64,000 nt of DNA. Source: Haematococcus lacustris (taxonomy: Eukaryota > Chlorophyta > Chlorophyceae > Chlamydomonadales > Haematococcaceae). The position numbers were made by a program, and so were the translations under genes. The notes beneath the pieces were generated by a model. The model made no database searches. It worked only from the letters and a program-made list of their open reading frames with translations, and was not told where the DNA came from. This document shows, piece after piece, positions 10,801-24,137 of this stretch (position 1 is the stretch's first letter; each line of letters starts with the position of its first letter). The stretch lies in NCBI GenBank assembly GCA_030144725.1, contig JASKMD010000028.1, positions 6,349,911 to 6,413,910 of the forward strand, in the 5' to 3' direction.

Positions 10801-13464
10801 ACCACACCACCCACTGGCTGGGTCCAGGTGCTGTTGCCGGAAGGGGTCCACTGAGCCAGAGACGTCCAGCACGTCCGCCCAGCTGTTGTTGGGGCTGCAG
10901 TCAAGGCGGGACTCCAGGCTCAGGCTGAAAAGGACCTAACATGCGCTCATTGGTGCAGGCACAGCCACAGCCAGTTTCCCACTGACCTTGTGAGGTAGGC
11001 AAAGAATGCCAGGGTGGCCAGCTGCACCTCAGGGGGTGATGAGGCAGCCACGCTGGCTGTCCATCCACCAAAGGCAGGGAAGGGGGCTGTGTTGACCCAG
11101 GCGCCTGGCAGTGTGCGCGTCACCTGCATCCTCAGGAGGCACGGCAGCATGCCTGCAGGCTTGCACACGTGGTGCAGAGATGGCTGGCATGAAGTCTTAC
11201 ATTGGGAGCCACACGTGCCGTGCGGTAGGGTTGGGCCATGGGGCACAGGGCTGGGGTGCAGTTGACCAGCTTGAGGGTGGTGCGGTCCAGGATCTGGGTG
11301 GAGCCGGGCAGAGGGGCGATGCCCAGCATGCCAGGCCGGCTGATGTTGGAGGTCATCGCTGCCCTAAACACGCCACCCCTGCAGTGGGCAAGTGCTGTGT
11401 GTGAGACATCTACACAAGCACCTGACTTGCATGTAGCAAAGTGCAAGGTATCTAGCGTGCGGCTGTTCCTTGTCACGTCATTGTGTATGCAGTCATCCAA
11501 GCGCAGTGTTTTGCATCACACATCAAGCTCAACTCACATCACACTTAACCTTAAGCACCTCACCAGTCAATGGTCATGAGGCATTTGCCTGCCAGGAAGG
11601 CAGGGTGGCCGTTGGAGCAGGTGCGCTCACTTGGCATGAATGCCTGCAGGTCCACCAACAGCTGTAACACAGTGCGCATGGCTTCATTGTTGCCCACCTG
11701 CATGTTTGGGGCACATGGCAGAGTCCCTAATCCAGTGCTCCTCTTTGACCCAATGAGCCATCTGCTTGCTTGCTTGCTGAACAAGCTACCTGGCTTCTGC
11801 AGCGTAGCTAGCCCAGCCCTGCTTCCACCAGGAAATACACAATTGCTCACCAGGGGGCGCATGAGGCTGCCATCAGAGTCAGGGTCAAACCAGAAGCCGC
11901 TCTGGGTGCCGTTGTTCTGGATGTAGGAGGCGGCTATGCCAGCCACATAGAAGCTGATCTTGCACTCTGCAGACATAGATACAAAACCCTGCTGAGAGTT
12001 GTCCTCTGGCAGCATGAAAGCTTTTGTTTAACTGCACCGGCTGCTCACTGCTAGCTCGGTGCATAATTGCTCAGTCCTACATGACAGCAGGCAGTGCGGC
12101 TGACTCACGTGGCATCATGTCCAGGCAGGCCCCAAACAGGTCAGGCCTGCCGTCCCCGTCAGTGTCGGTGCCGTTCATGAGGCGGGCCATGTCCAGCAGG
12201 TCAGGCCAGGTCTGGGGCACGTCCAGCTGGTACCGCTGGAACAAGTCAAGCCTGCAGGCCAACACGCAGGAGGCTGCATTAAGGTCAGGAAGGGCATAAA
12301 GGGCTGCATAAAGGGCAGGAAGTTCACTACAGCCAAGATTATGTAGCCCTGCACACAGCTTCCTTGTTCGCCTCAATGCCATTCTGTGTGGCAGCCGAAG
12401 TGCACATGGTAGCCAGGGTCTTAGTTGCTGTCAAGGGTACGAGCCTGGCCAAGTGTAAGTCAGGCACACCACCTAGCAGCCACCAGCGCTTTCCACTCTT
12501 ACTGTGCAGCCAACCTACCTGTAGTAGAGCAGGAAGTTGTCACCATCCAGGGGCAGGCCAATGATCTTCTTGTTATAGACGCCTGACACCAGGCGGTAGA
12601 AGGGCAGGATATCATTGTAGTGCATCATGGACTCAGGCACCTGGCGGATGAGGGGGCCCAGATCAGCAAAGCCCTTATACAGCGCCACCGTGCCTGCAAG
12701 CAAGAACCAGAGTGAGGCCCCCTTCACATCACACCACAACAATCTATGCATTGGTGGTCATCAATCACTACATGCGTGTTGTGTGTAGACTGCTATCAAA
12801 GAGCGCTGTGGCACCTGTCACACTTGGATCCAGGATCCAGCCATCACGTATTGGGCTGCCCTGCAGTTCTGTATAAATTTCCACAGCCTGCAGTGTCATT
12901 TGCATAGCAAGCTGATACAAGAAATGAGGGCATGCTCATGTATCACCGCCACTCACGTTTCCAAAAAATGATACAGTTTCGAGCACTACAGGGATGCCGG
13001 TAAGCGCCTCGAACTCCAGTGCTCGCCGCTGCCACACAGGGTAGCTACCAATCAAGGGAACAAGGACTCGGATAGGCTGCAGGCAACAGTACAGCAAGGC
13101 TGCCCGCATGCTCATGTGTTCTTGCAAGCTAGTGACTTACTCGGATAGTAGTCACGTTGGCATTAAAGCATCGTTTGCCTAAGGTGGCAAGCTCCGAGGT
13201 AGTGCTACGGATGATGTCCTCGCGAGAAACATTTGTTGCAATGTCAAGGACCTTATTGACTATCTGTGAGGCTGACAGTGCTATACACTGCTGTAGCTGC
13301 ACGCTGTCATTGGCAGTCTCTCCCACGGCTTCGTCGACGACCGGGTTCAAGCACTCGCCAGAAATGCAAATTAGGAGAACCACAGCGAGGACGAGCATAC
13401 TGTACTGAGACGGGCTTATGATCCTGAGCGAATACTCCGAGACAGCATGTACCTTCTTACGCAT
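4823..13464 (-). CDS. Receptor-type double nucleotide cyclase: solute-binding ectodomain, TM, two class III cyclase domains (copy A)
   Basis: Predicted to make cAMP or cGMP in response to an extracellular ligand. Exons: 13141-13464, 12957-13076, 12815-12887, 12519-12693, 12109-12251, 11851-11966, 11564-11697, 11201-11378, 10987-11123, 10815-10924, 10593-10699, 10395-10502, 10229-10297, 9823-10089, 9480-9583, 9246-9320, 9021-9138, 7689-7753, 6160-7612, 5753-5917, 5425-5634, 4823-5140; phases agree, 1523 codons. N-terminal hydrophobic anchor (residues about 20-38). Residues about 105-560 resemble family-1 extracellular solute-binding proteins (IRVLVPLIGSYPVWQRR, LYYRLDLFQRYQLDVPQTW, GTDTDGDGRPD, GIAPLPGS). 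TM about 630-652. Cyclase 1: metal-binding Asp in LVLTDVQ (about 685) and TEGDAF (about 729), then GLRIRCGVHTG and N..R in NTSSAR (about 1034-1039), split by a roughly 200-residue insert. Cyclase 2 from about 1293, ending NRAARIA..GQVLCSAAVW and LKGVPEPVEVMQ. The terminal exon is uncertain; read-through gives 18 more residues to a TGA. Confidence 0.85.
8012..8938. mobile_element. Non-autonomous hAT-like element (MITE) in a cyclase A intron
   Basis: Terminal inverted repeats TAGGGTTGGCCAGA (8012-8025 and complement at 8925-8938), flanked by a perfect 8-bp target duplication AACATGTC at 8004-8011 and 8939-8946. An 8-bp duplication with a (C/T)AGGG start is the hallmark of the hAT superfamily. 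Sub-terminal regions repeat CGTA-rich motifs (cgtaggtac, ccgtag). No transposase is encoded. It lies in the intron between the exons at 9021 and 7753; the corresponding intron of copy B lacks it. Confidence 0.85.
8277..8430. repeat. CCAGCC(CAG) minisatellite inside the hAT-like element
   Basis: About 150 bp of 5-10-nt units of the type agcccagcccagcc. It creates Ala/Gln/Pro reading frames that are not genes. Confidence 0.85.
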
Positions 13465-14906
13465 GTCCAACTTGGACGATTACATGTCGACCCTACCCCT
13501 GTAGAAAACCGAACCCTGGTGGTAGGACGGCACAACTCGCAGCCTGAGCCTCAAGCCTGCCTAGAAGATGCCTGCCTGGGCTGAGCTAAAACCAAAATCG
13601 CACACGCAAAGCAGGGAAGACTTGCAAGTACATGCATGCTAGGTACAACACAAGATTGTAACAGTCTACATACTCTCACCTTCCTTTGCAAACTCACCAC
13701 TCATCTATGGTGGTATGCAAAGATGCGCTTGTTTGTTGCCACCCGCCATTTACTTTTTCACCTCTTAACTACATCGTGCTTGTGGTTGGTCGATAGATGG
13801 CATGTGTCGCATGTGAAGGTGCACCAAATAGGGGTCACTGCCAGGAGCAACAGCCGGGTACAGCCTAGAGTGACAGCCATGGGGGCAGCCAGGATTATGC
13901 AGGCGCGGCAGCCTGGGGAGGCAGCCAGGAGCAGAAGCAAGGAGCCAGGTGTGGCAGCCAGGAGGAACAACCAAGGGTCCTCCCTTCCCCTCCCCTCCCT
14001 CACGGTTCAGACCAAGGCACCAACATAGATGACTTGAACAAGGACTTTGACCATGGACCGCCTGAAGTCAAACTGATGCTGTATGGCATGGAGGTGTGAC
14101 AAATGCTCATCATGTCACTATACCCTTAACTGTAATGAGTCTAATGTATTCTGGGCCTTGTTACCTTATAACCATGCACACAACACGCTGTGATACCTAT
14201 GAGCCATGTGTGTGCACATGGTGGATGCTAAAGATCAGCACAAACGGGTGATCAGGTCAGCACCTGCACCAGCAACTGTGAGCCGACAGATTTAACATAC
14301 CATAGTGGGCACGGGCTGCAGAACACCCTGGATCACATCTTTGCTTCTTCAACGCATGCTACAACGCTAATGGCCAAGGAGCAAGGGGCAGTCCAGGTGC
14401 CCCTCCTGTGAATGCAATGTGGCCCGGGACAACATGCGCTTGCTAAGATGCACTCCTTCAGCCATGGCACAGCCACATGCAATAGACTTGGCTGCAGGCT
14501 GCGCCTCAGCAGACCACCCATGGCCAAGCCAGGATATCTCCTGGGTACGTGTGTGTCTGAGCATCTACATTGTGGACACATGCGGCTGGCAACCGTGACC
14601 CCTTGCATCAAGCCATAGTGATGGCTGCTGGTAGCTCACTGCTACGCGAAGAATTACCACACCCTTCCGCTACCATGGAGCTCAATGCATCAGCAGGAAT
14701 GGCATTTGCTGCCTGGAGCTTGATCACAGTGCATGCGTTGTACGTATCAGCTTAACCTGCAACAAGCCACATGAGCAGCTCAAATCAGGATGCAGATCCC
14801 AAGGGCAGGTAGCCCACAGTGAGCTGGACCAGCGCTGTGCATCACCAGGTCAGGGGTCAGGCAGTGGTGTGCAGCAGCCCCAGCTGCCCTCAGCCCGCCT
14901 GCTCAC
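13465..14906. other. Spacer between the tandem cyclase genes
   Basis: Upstream region of copy A followed by the 3' flank of copy B. At about 13495-13560 the sequence (aaaccgaaccctggtggtaggacggc..) resembles the sub-terminal left end of the TCAGGCG DNA transposons at 33.15 kb and 47.02 kb, so it may be a relic of that family; its TIR is not present. A short ggcagcc(a/t)gg(a/g)g minisatellite lies at about 13840-13985. From 14319 on it matches the flank of copy A. No other gene seen. Confidence 0.45.
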
Positions 14907-17900
14907 CTGCATGACCTCCACTGGCTCCGGCACGCCCTTCAGGGGCACCAGGCCCTGGGACACAGCGGTCAGGCGCGGCAGCAGCTGCTCCCCCTCACTG
15001 CCCAGCTCTGGTGTGCTGCCCAGCATTGCCCGGCTAGGCAGGCCATCAGATGCAAGCGCGCTGTTGCCTGCCCAGTGCGCCCACACTGCGGCGCTGCACA
15101 GCACCTGACCACTGCCGGCTCTGCTGGAAATGCGGGCGGCGCGGTTCATCACGCGGCCACGGAATGCCATCACACCCGTCACAGGCTGCAGTGAGGTGCG
15201 CACGGCACCCACATCCGCACCAACCTGCAGCAACACACACACATTGCAGGTAACACACAGTGTGGCAAATTCCTATACCATGAAGCCATCAGCGTGTGGC
15301 TGGATGATGCCCACAAGGGGTAATGTGGTGTGTTGGTAGGTTAACCAGCCGTGATCTAACCTAATGTATGTTCCAGGCCATGTGACGCAAGCATTCATTC
15401 AGTTGCTTTGATATAAGACTCACTGGACGCACGGAACCCACATCTGCACCAACACCATTACGTACATGCATTCATGAGTCAGGATTGATAAGTCAGGATT
15501 CAGATGAGCCAGGACTGTCATGGTGGCTGGCACAACATACCCACCCATGAGCATGTACACCTCACACCTTCACATGCGCAATGTACACACACGCAGCCAG
15601 CAGTGAGGCGGGTAGTTGCAGCCCACCTTAATGCGCAGGCCGCGGTACACCAGCGTCTGGCGTGCTGTCCCGTTGCTGTCTATCTCCGCCGTGATGAGTG
15701 ACTCAGCCAGGGGGTGCGCCAGCAGCCTGTCTGACCAGGGCAGCTGCTTCAGGTGCTCCTGGCAGATGCATGCCCAGCGCAGCGCAGAGACAGGGCAGGC
15801 AAAGGCGGCCAGCACAAAGCCATCCACATGCTCCACCTGCAGCAGCAGCCACAGACAGCACGGCCCTCATGCTGTTGGCCAGCCCAGCCCCTCAGCAACA
15901 GCTGGCAACCAGGCAAGCAGGAGCAGGGCTGGCAGGAATCCCCTCCTGCTTACCCACCAGGTATCCGTTCCAGGCCATGAGCTGCTGCTTGATGAGCGCA
16001 GAGAACAGGGCCAGGGCGCTGGCAGCCTCCTGGTGGTCCCAGGCTAGCAGCTCAGCCAGGCCCACCACGTACAGGAAGCACACGCACGCGCTGCCATAGG
16101 GGGCGGACAGGGCGCCAGGCACCTGAGGGGCGCAGCAGGCCAGCACACTGATAGGCCGCTGCAGTCCGCTGGGTCATGCAGTGGAGAACAAAGGGCCAGC
16201 TGCCACTCTGGGAGTGCACAGCAAAGCAGAGAAGGCAGGTTGGCGGGCAGGAGGTTAGCCAGGCCTGGGTTGCGCAGCCATGCCAGAGCACCACAGAGGG
16301 CAGGTGAGCGGGCAGGCAGGCAAGAAGTGCAACCAGTCTGAGGCCCTGCAACCAGCCCCCGCCTCCCCCCTCACCGTCTGCCTGACAGCACGTGGGGCCC
16401 CCAGCAGCACCAGGCGCGGCGCCAGCCCCACCGGCAGCACGCTGTACAGGCTGTGCACCTGCTGGCCAGGCTTGCTGTGCAGCGCCTCCGCTGCCTCTGG
16501 GCTCATGCAGTGCTCAGCTGCCACCAGGGCCAGGGAGCTGCGCTGGGCAGCATTCTTAACACGCTGTCCTAGGAGTTGGTGTGGCGCACCATCCATGGTG
16601 GCTTGCTGTGGGTCCCATCGCAGGGATTTTTTGGATGACTTTGACTCTGTGATCTCAAAGCTGAAGCGCTTGCTCTTGTCTTCGCGGCTGTCAATGCTGA
16701 CAAGTACCGCATCCAAAGAAGCTGGCTGGCTCCCATCAGCGGGCATGCTGACAGCTTGCGCTGTATTGGGCGCACTGCCAACCTTGAGGATGAACTCGCC
16801 CACATGCCAGAGCAGGAGGGAACTTGGTTGCGTGCCTGCCTCCTCTCCTCCTCTGTAGGCAAGAGTTCCTTGGCTGAGTTGCCCAGACTGCCTGCTCCCT
16901 CCAACTGCCTCAATCATGCTGCTGCGGCGGCTCAGCACTGCAGCTGCCATACCTTGGACAGTAGCCACGCCCGTCCTGGTAGTTGAGTTTGTTGGAGGCA
17001 AGGCCTGGGCCACGGCATCACGCAGCTGCTGCTGGGGTAGGGCGGCGAAGCAGGTCTGGCTCAGCAGGATCTGGGCGCCCTGGGCTGCGTCGCACACGGC
17101 CCGGGCCAGGGCCAGTGGTGCGCCGCTGTACTGCATGCGGGCTGAGGAGGTGTTGTAGCTCACGTCCTGGGCGCTGGCCACACCAGTGTGCACCCCACAC
17201 CTGATGCGCAGCCCACTGAACACCAGGCAGCTAGGTGTGGCAGCGTCACCCTGGTTTGGCCTCAACTGGCTGTCCAGGGCCTGGGTCAGAGCAGAGCTGA
17301 GGGTAGTGGCTGCCATGGGAGTGGTAGGGTGGGCAGTCACCGGTAGAAAGGCGCTACCAACATGACCAGCTCCTGCCTGGCCAGTCTTACCCTCTTGTAC
17401 TGGTGGAGGCTTCATGCTCACAGCAATGTCTCCAGCACTGCTACTGATGCCTTCATGGCTGACAGTAGCAACCCCAATGGCGTTGTTGGGATTGCTAGCA
17501 CCTCCATGCTGAGATGCCAGCTGGATGTCGTAAGCTGCATCATAAGTAGGGCGGGACAGGTTGATCTGCTCAGCTGACTGCTGCTCAGACCGCGCAAGCC
17601 AGTCGTCAGGCGTGAAGAGAAGGGGCCCCCTGTCCAGGCGCAACACAGACCGCTGCCGTGGCATCATAAACCGGTGTGCCATGCCATGGGTGATGTCATC
17701 ACCAGGCTGCACCCCCTGGCCCAGCCGTGTGGCGAGGAGGCTGTCTTGAGCCAAGGCTGACACTGGTGCAGTAGGGCAGGGGTGGCCTGGAGGCGATGCT
17801 CTGTCATCAATGCGGACTTGAGGCTCAAACCACTTCCTCACACGACACAGGATGTGCCTGCGGTGGGAACAATAGGCATGGTACTCTCAAGATGTGTGCA

Positions 17901-20900
17901 CAAGAAGAGATGAGCACCCAAGGTCTGTCACGGGGTCAGGCTGGTTCTGCTTCATGGTGCGTGGTGCGTGTCATAGGGTCATAGGGTTCGCGGTGCGTGG
18001 TGCATGTCATAGGGTGTCTCACCCAGCCAGGGAGAGCTCTTGAGCAGCGGATGATGGCAGCTGCTTCACCGATGACAGGGTCACCATCTGCAGCAACCAA
18101 TGCGATGTTTCATTGATATGTCAACTGTCCATCGTACTGTCCATCCACTATCAATCGTACTGTTGCAGCAATGCTAGCTGCACATGTTTTGGACTCAATG
18201 TTCAGTCTTGCTGAATGACGATGAAAACCTCACTCACTGACCTGAACAGTAACCTAACCCTCCCTTGAATAGCATCGCCAGCTTAACCACGGGTTCATCT
18301 GCCACTGACCTGCACAATCTTGTTGAAGTGAGGCCTAGGGCTGGCCGTGACAGGGTGGCAGCAGGGCACGCCTGAGCAGTGCAGCAGCTCCTGGGGCCAG
18401 GTGGCGTGCAGCAGCGCATCCTGCAGCCTGCAGCGCACACCAGGGGCAGCAGCGGAGGATGTCAGGGGCTCTGGCTAGGCGCTGTGGCCTGCCCTGCTGC
18501 ATGGGGCTGCTGCCATGCAGCCCTGTACCCTCACTTGAGGCAGAACAGCACCGCGTCCAGGGGTGAGTGGAAGGCGCACAGGAAGGCGTCCCCCTCAGTG
18601 GCGCTCTCACTGCAGCAGCATGGCAGCAGTCTCCTACGTCAATGTGTAAGCTTGCTCCATACCCTTCATAGCTGGGCAAGCAAGGCTGTCTCCCACTGCT
18701 GCCCAGGCCACACTGCTCCAGGCCAATCACACTCCCACTACAGGCCTGTGTGGCACCCTGACTGACTGCCCTGCCACCTCAGGACCAGTAGGGCACAGCA
18801 CCCGCTCAACCATGCATACCCTGCCACCTCGTCACCCTGCCTGCCTACCCTGCCACCTATGGTTCAATGGGGCACAGCTGGCTCGGGCATTTGGGCAACA
18901 CATGCAAATCACTCTCTCACTCAAAAAGGTGGGCCCATTGCTTGCAGCAACAAGGTCACACTCCTGCTCTCTGTGGCGCTGCCTGCCTCCCGCCCACTCA
19001 CTAGCCCTGGTGTGCTGCCAGCAGGTCGCGGATGATGCGCTCTGCTATGCGCATGCAGGCGTCCATGACCTCTACAGGCAGGCACTCATACAGGGTAGTG
19101 GAGTCCTGCAGGTTGATGCAGCAAAGCAGTCAGGTCACTTGGGCCGCCATTGCCGACATACACTTCATAAACTGCAGGTTAGCTTTAAGGACCTCCCCGT
19201 AAACATCGTCTCACTTGGGAGCGTGCGACAGCTTCTAGGGGAGGTAGCTTCTAGGGGAGGTAACCCTAACCCTAAAACAACGGCTGCCCCATTGTCACCA
19301 CCACAGCATGTGGTCATTCAAGCTGCTGCACACCACCTGCAGCTGCATCCATGCCTCCACTGACAGCACCTGGACATCCGTGAGGACCAGGGTAGTGTCT
19401 GGTCCAGCCCCTGGTGGCAGCAGCTTGCCCAGGGCGGAGCGGTGGTTGCGCCGCAATCGCGCCACTCGCTGCCATGCCAACAGCCCCAGGCCCAGCAGCA
19501 GCAGGAGGCCGGCCGTCAGGCACGACCCCATTACTGCTAGAGCGGTGCTATCCAGGCTGTGCAATGAGGCAGGGGTGGGTGCCTGGGGTCCAAGGGGCCT
19601 AAATGGCAGTGTTGCAGAGGAAGGATAGACAGAGGCAACCCTGCCCAGGAGGTACCAGTACTGTTGCCGCAGCTCCTGCAGTTGGGAGCAGGTTGACGAT
19701 CTGTAGGGTTACTGTGTGGTCTGCCAGCTGGCAGGCACTGCTGTGAAGGCCAGCAGCCCAGTGCAGGCACTCAATGAAAATGAAGTGTGAAACCCCAGAG
19801 TGAGGGGACCTGACTATGCCTTTGCGGGCCATATAGGGAGGTGCTGCATTCACCCAGCCCTGTGTCACCACTGCTAACCCATACCTTAACCCTAACCTTT
19901 ACCCTAAACCTGACCTCAACCCTAATCCAACCCTAACCCTCTGTCTTCCGGTTTCTACACACACAAAGAAAGGTAGACAGCCCGTGGTGGTAAGGCAGGC
20001 ATGAGGGTGCCACACAACACAGCCTATGGCACACATGGTATGGGTGATGAGCCTGGCTTACAGTCAGTGTGTCACATGGGCATCAGTGCACATGCTGATG
20101 GGTGTATGGGTGATGAGCCCGGCTCACAATCAGTGCTTTGGCGTGTGACATAGCAACGAGGCATGGCGTGCCTGTATCAGGTGATCCTGACCGTTGTGAG
20201 GGGAGCCAGGACGTATATGTCAGTATTTACTTGGCATTGTGAAAGGAGCCAGTGTGTGTGTGGCAACGCTGCATGTCCTGCTGTTACCCAAATTGCACTA
20301 CCCCATGCTGCAGCAACACAAGCCAGGCCTCTTGCGGGGTGTGTGGCACCAGCTGCCTGCTGCTCCTTTCACCCCTCCTGCACATGAGGGCCTCACCAGA
20401 GGGTTGGGGTTGGCAAGCAGCTGGATGGTGTCCGTTTCAGCCTGTACAAAGCTAGTGTCGAGCGCCTGTAGAAACGAGCAGCCACAGGGACAGGCACTGA
20501 GACCACACATGGCACACCAAGCACAACCCACAACCAGCATCTGCTTGAGCATCACCACATCTACACCTGTCACATGGCGTCTGCTGAAAATGGCATTGCT
20601 CCACATTTGTATGCAGACGTAGCTGACACAGTCACACGTGCGAAATACATACACATATACAGGAGAACCACATCCATGCGTAAGCACGCACCACCAAAGC
20701 GTTGGTGGCACCACCAGCCAGCGACGCATATGCAATCTCCAAGAAAGCGCGGGCTCCCCCTGGAGCCATTAGCGCCATCTGTGCATGGTAGACATTCAGA
20801 GACGTGAGCATTCAGGACAAGCTAACTATAACCAGTAAAAAATGAACGACTATGTTTGCGACTGTGTGTGTATGCTTGGCTTAACTGACTCACCCGGAAA

Positions 20901-23807
20901 TCCAGGGCAACGTTAGGGCTGGACATGGCCACACTCAATGCTGACAGGTACTGCAGGGTGGTGCCTTGGTCATAGCCAGCAGCAGTCCAGCGGTCAATGT
21001 CTGCACACAACAGGCAGTGGCAGTGGCCTGTGATGAGCTTGATAGCTGGGCACACTTGCGCTGCACCTCTGCACTTCTTGCACTGCTTCCATCCATTGCA
21101 AGTGCAAGCACCACACCACCCACTGGATGGGTCCAGGTGCTGCTGCCGGAAGGGGTCCACTGAGCCTGACACGTCCAGCACATCTGCCCAGCTGTTGTTG
21201 GGGCTGCAGTCAAGGTGGGGCTCCAGTCTCAGCCTGAAAAGGACCTAACATACGCACATTGGTGCAGGCACAGCCACAGCCAGGTGCCCACTGACCTTGT
21301 GAGGTAGGCAAAGAATGTCAGGGTTGCCAGCTGCACCTCGGGGGGTGATGAGGCAGCCACGCTGGCTGTCCATCCACCAAAGGCAGGGAAGGGGGCGGTG
21401 TTGACCCAGGCGCCTCGCAGTGTGCGCGTCACCTGCATCCTCAGGAGGTACGGCAGCATGCCTGCAGGCTTGCACACGTGATGAGAGCATGGCTAGCATG
21501 AAGTCTTACATTGGGAGCCACACGTGCCGTGCGGTAGGGTTGGGCCATGGGGCACAGGGCTGGGGTGCAGTTGACCAGCTTGAGGGTGGTGCGGTCCAGG
21601 ATCTGGGTGGAGCCGGGCAGGGGGGCAATGCCCAGCATGCCAGGCCGGCTGATGTTGGAGGTCATCGCTGCCCTAAACACGCCACCCCTGCAGTGGGCAA
21701 GTGCTGTGTGTGAGACATCTACACAAGCACCTGACTTGTATGTAGCACAGTGCAAGGTGTTCAGCATGCAGCTGTTATCTAAGCGCAAATTTTTGCATGC
21801 AATTGTAACCCCACATCCCTCCACCCAGCTCAACTCACATCACACTCAACACAAGCACCTCACCAGTCAATGGTCATGAGGCATTTGCCTGCCAGGAAGG
21901 CAGGGTGGCCGTTGGAGCAGGTGCGCTCACTTGGCATGAATGCCTGCAGGTCCACCAGCAGCTGTAGCACAGTGCGCATGGCTTCATTGTTGCCCACCTG
22001 CATGTTTGCGTCATGGGGCAGAGTCCTTGCTCCTGCCAGTGCTCCACTCCGACCCAATGAGCCATCTGTTTGTAAGTCTGCCTCAATAAGCCAGCACAAT
22101 GGCTCTTGCCCAGCCCTACTGCCCCCAGGCTGTTCACGTGCACTCACCAGGGGGCGCATGAAGCTGCCATCAGAGTCAGGGTCAAACCAGAAGCCGCTCT
22201 GGGTGCCGTTGTTCTGGATGTACGAGGCGGCTATGCCAGCCACATAGAAGCTGATCTTGCACTCTGCAGACAAACGTCAGTCAAAGGACTTGTATAGGCC
22301 ATTCCTGCCATAAGTCACAGGCTCGCCTCTGCTCACTGCTAGCTCGGTGCATACTTGCTCAGTCCAACATGACAGCCAGCAGTGCGGCTGACTCACGCGG
22401 CATCATGTCCAGGCAGACCCCAAACAGGTCAGGCCTGCCGTCCCCGTCAGTGTCGGTGCCGTTCATGAGACGGGCCATGTCCAGCAGGTCAGACCAGGTC
22501 TGGGGCACGTCCAGCTGGTAGCGCTGGAACAGGTCAAGCCTGCAGGCCAACACGCAGGAGGCAGCAGCCCCTTGACATGCTGAGTCTGTGATGGCTAGCA
22601 CATCCTGCTGCTGCTGAAGCATTGTTGGTCTTTCTTCCTCATGTGTTGTGGCAGGGCTTGCAGGGTGGCTCACTCAGAGCTGCTGGGCTGCAGGCCGCTA
22701 CTCGCTGAGCTTGCCTGTAGTAGAGCAGGAAGTTGTCACCATCCATGGGCAGGCCAATGATCTTCTTGTTGTACACGCCTGACACCAGGCGGTAGAAGGG
22801 CAGGAAGTCGTTGTAGTGCAGCATGGACTCAGGCACCTGGCGGATCAGGGGCCCCAAATCAGCAAAGCCCTTATACAGCGCCACCGTGCCTGCAAGTGCA
22901 AGGGCACAAATGCAACCTCCTCATCATTGCGCCACATCAGCTATGCATGCCAGTCATGCACGGCCTTGTGTGCGAAGACATAGGAACCAGACATCACAAT
23001 TTCGGAGTCGCTCCCTAGCTTGAGCTGGGGCAACACGGTAGAAAAGGATACCCACCAATGTTGCTAGGCATACTGCACCACTGCAAAATGTGTACAAGCA
23101 CCTGTGATAATGGGGTCCAGAACCCAGCCGTCCCGTACTGGGCTGCTTCGCATCTCCACGCCAATCTCTACTGCCTGAGACAACAACAGCGATCATCATT
23201 TATTGATTTGATTAATGGTTGCTTGAGCTAACTCATGACATGACACCCTACTAGATACACACGTTCATGAAGAATGGCACAGTTTCGAGCACTACAGGGA
23301 TGCCGGTTAGCGCCTCAAACTCCACTGCTCGCCGCTGCCACACAGGATAGCTACCAATCAAGGGGACAAGGACTCGGATAGGCTGCAGGAAAAAGGTCAG
23401 CATGGTAGTCAGCAAAGTCCTTGGTTCACTTCACCATGCCAGCAACCTACCCGGACACTTGACATGTTGATGCTGAGACAGCTTTTGCTCATGCTCATCA
23501 TCTCCGCAATGGTGCTGCGGATGGTGGCCTCGCGAGAGCTGATATTCGCCCGTGCAAAGACATTGTCAACAAGCTGAGCCGCAGACTGCGCAATGCACTG
23601 CTGGGACTGAACTACAGCGCTAGCCGTGTCTTCCTGGGCATCAATGGCTGTTATGGCACACATCGCAAGGCAGTACAAAGCGGTTAGCTGCATAGTGACG
23701 GCTAATGGCAGCAAGGTTGAAGGCCACGATTCATGACCGTGCTTCTCTTGCAGGTCAATTGAAGTTCGCACTTTCTGAAAATATCTTACTTGAGTAACGG
23801 CCAGCAT
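14907..23807 (-). CDS. Receptor-type double nucleotide cyclase (copy B, tandem paralogue)
   Basis: Same architecture and exon order as the neighbouring copy A, about 10.1-10.3 kb away. Exons read: 23451-23807 (anchor), 19370-19675 (TM and LVLTDVQ), 19002-19105, 18535-18609, 18310-18427, 18023-18087, 16375-17857, 15958-16122, 15627-15836, 14907-15224; ectodomain exons lie between 20397 and 23380 (for example 20692-20778, 20397-20465). Start: ATG at 23807, in frame with a hydrophobic segment LPLAVTMQLTALYCLAMCA about 40 residues in; an internal ATG immediately before TALYCL is an alternative. Cyclase exons are nearly identical to copy A (GLRIRCGVHTG, NTSSAR, NRAARIS), whereas the N-terminus, the juxtamembrane exon (102 versus 89 codons) and the insert inside cyclase 1 differ. 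No disabling change was seen. Ligand and choice of cAMP or cGMP are unknown. Confidence 0.83.
19257..19280. repeat. Short interstitial telomere-like tract
   Basis: GGTAACCCTAACCCTAAAAC inside an intron of cyclase B. Two CCCTAA units. Confidence 0.6.
19880..19945. repeat. Degenerate interstitial CCCTAA telomere-like tract
   Basis: Run of (a/c)cctaacc(t)tt-type units (taaccctaacc, accctaaacc, aaccctaatcc, aaccctaaccctc) within an intron of cyclase B, absent from the equivalent intron of copy A. Confidence 0.7.
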
Positions 23808-24137
23808 CAGGGGGGCATGTTCGCCGCCATGTTCTCCACGTGTTCGCAGGAGTTTTTGTCTAATCGTCCTAGGCAATGGGCAACTGGGGTGGTCTTAATG
23901 GCTACACTGACAGACAAATTCGACGACATTGGTATTTTTTTAGCATTTTGGCAAGCGGGCAAGCTGTTGGGTCTACATCACTCCACACTTGTTGGGGTCA
24001 AGCTGGGGTGCCCTGGCAGACACGTGTGCACAGGAGAAGGGGGGCAGAAGAGGGGGAGCTGTACACAATCAGAGGTGTCCTGCCTGGTGGGATGCTAGGA
24101 GCGGGAGGGGTGTGCACGGGGCATCATCCCACCGTGG

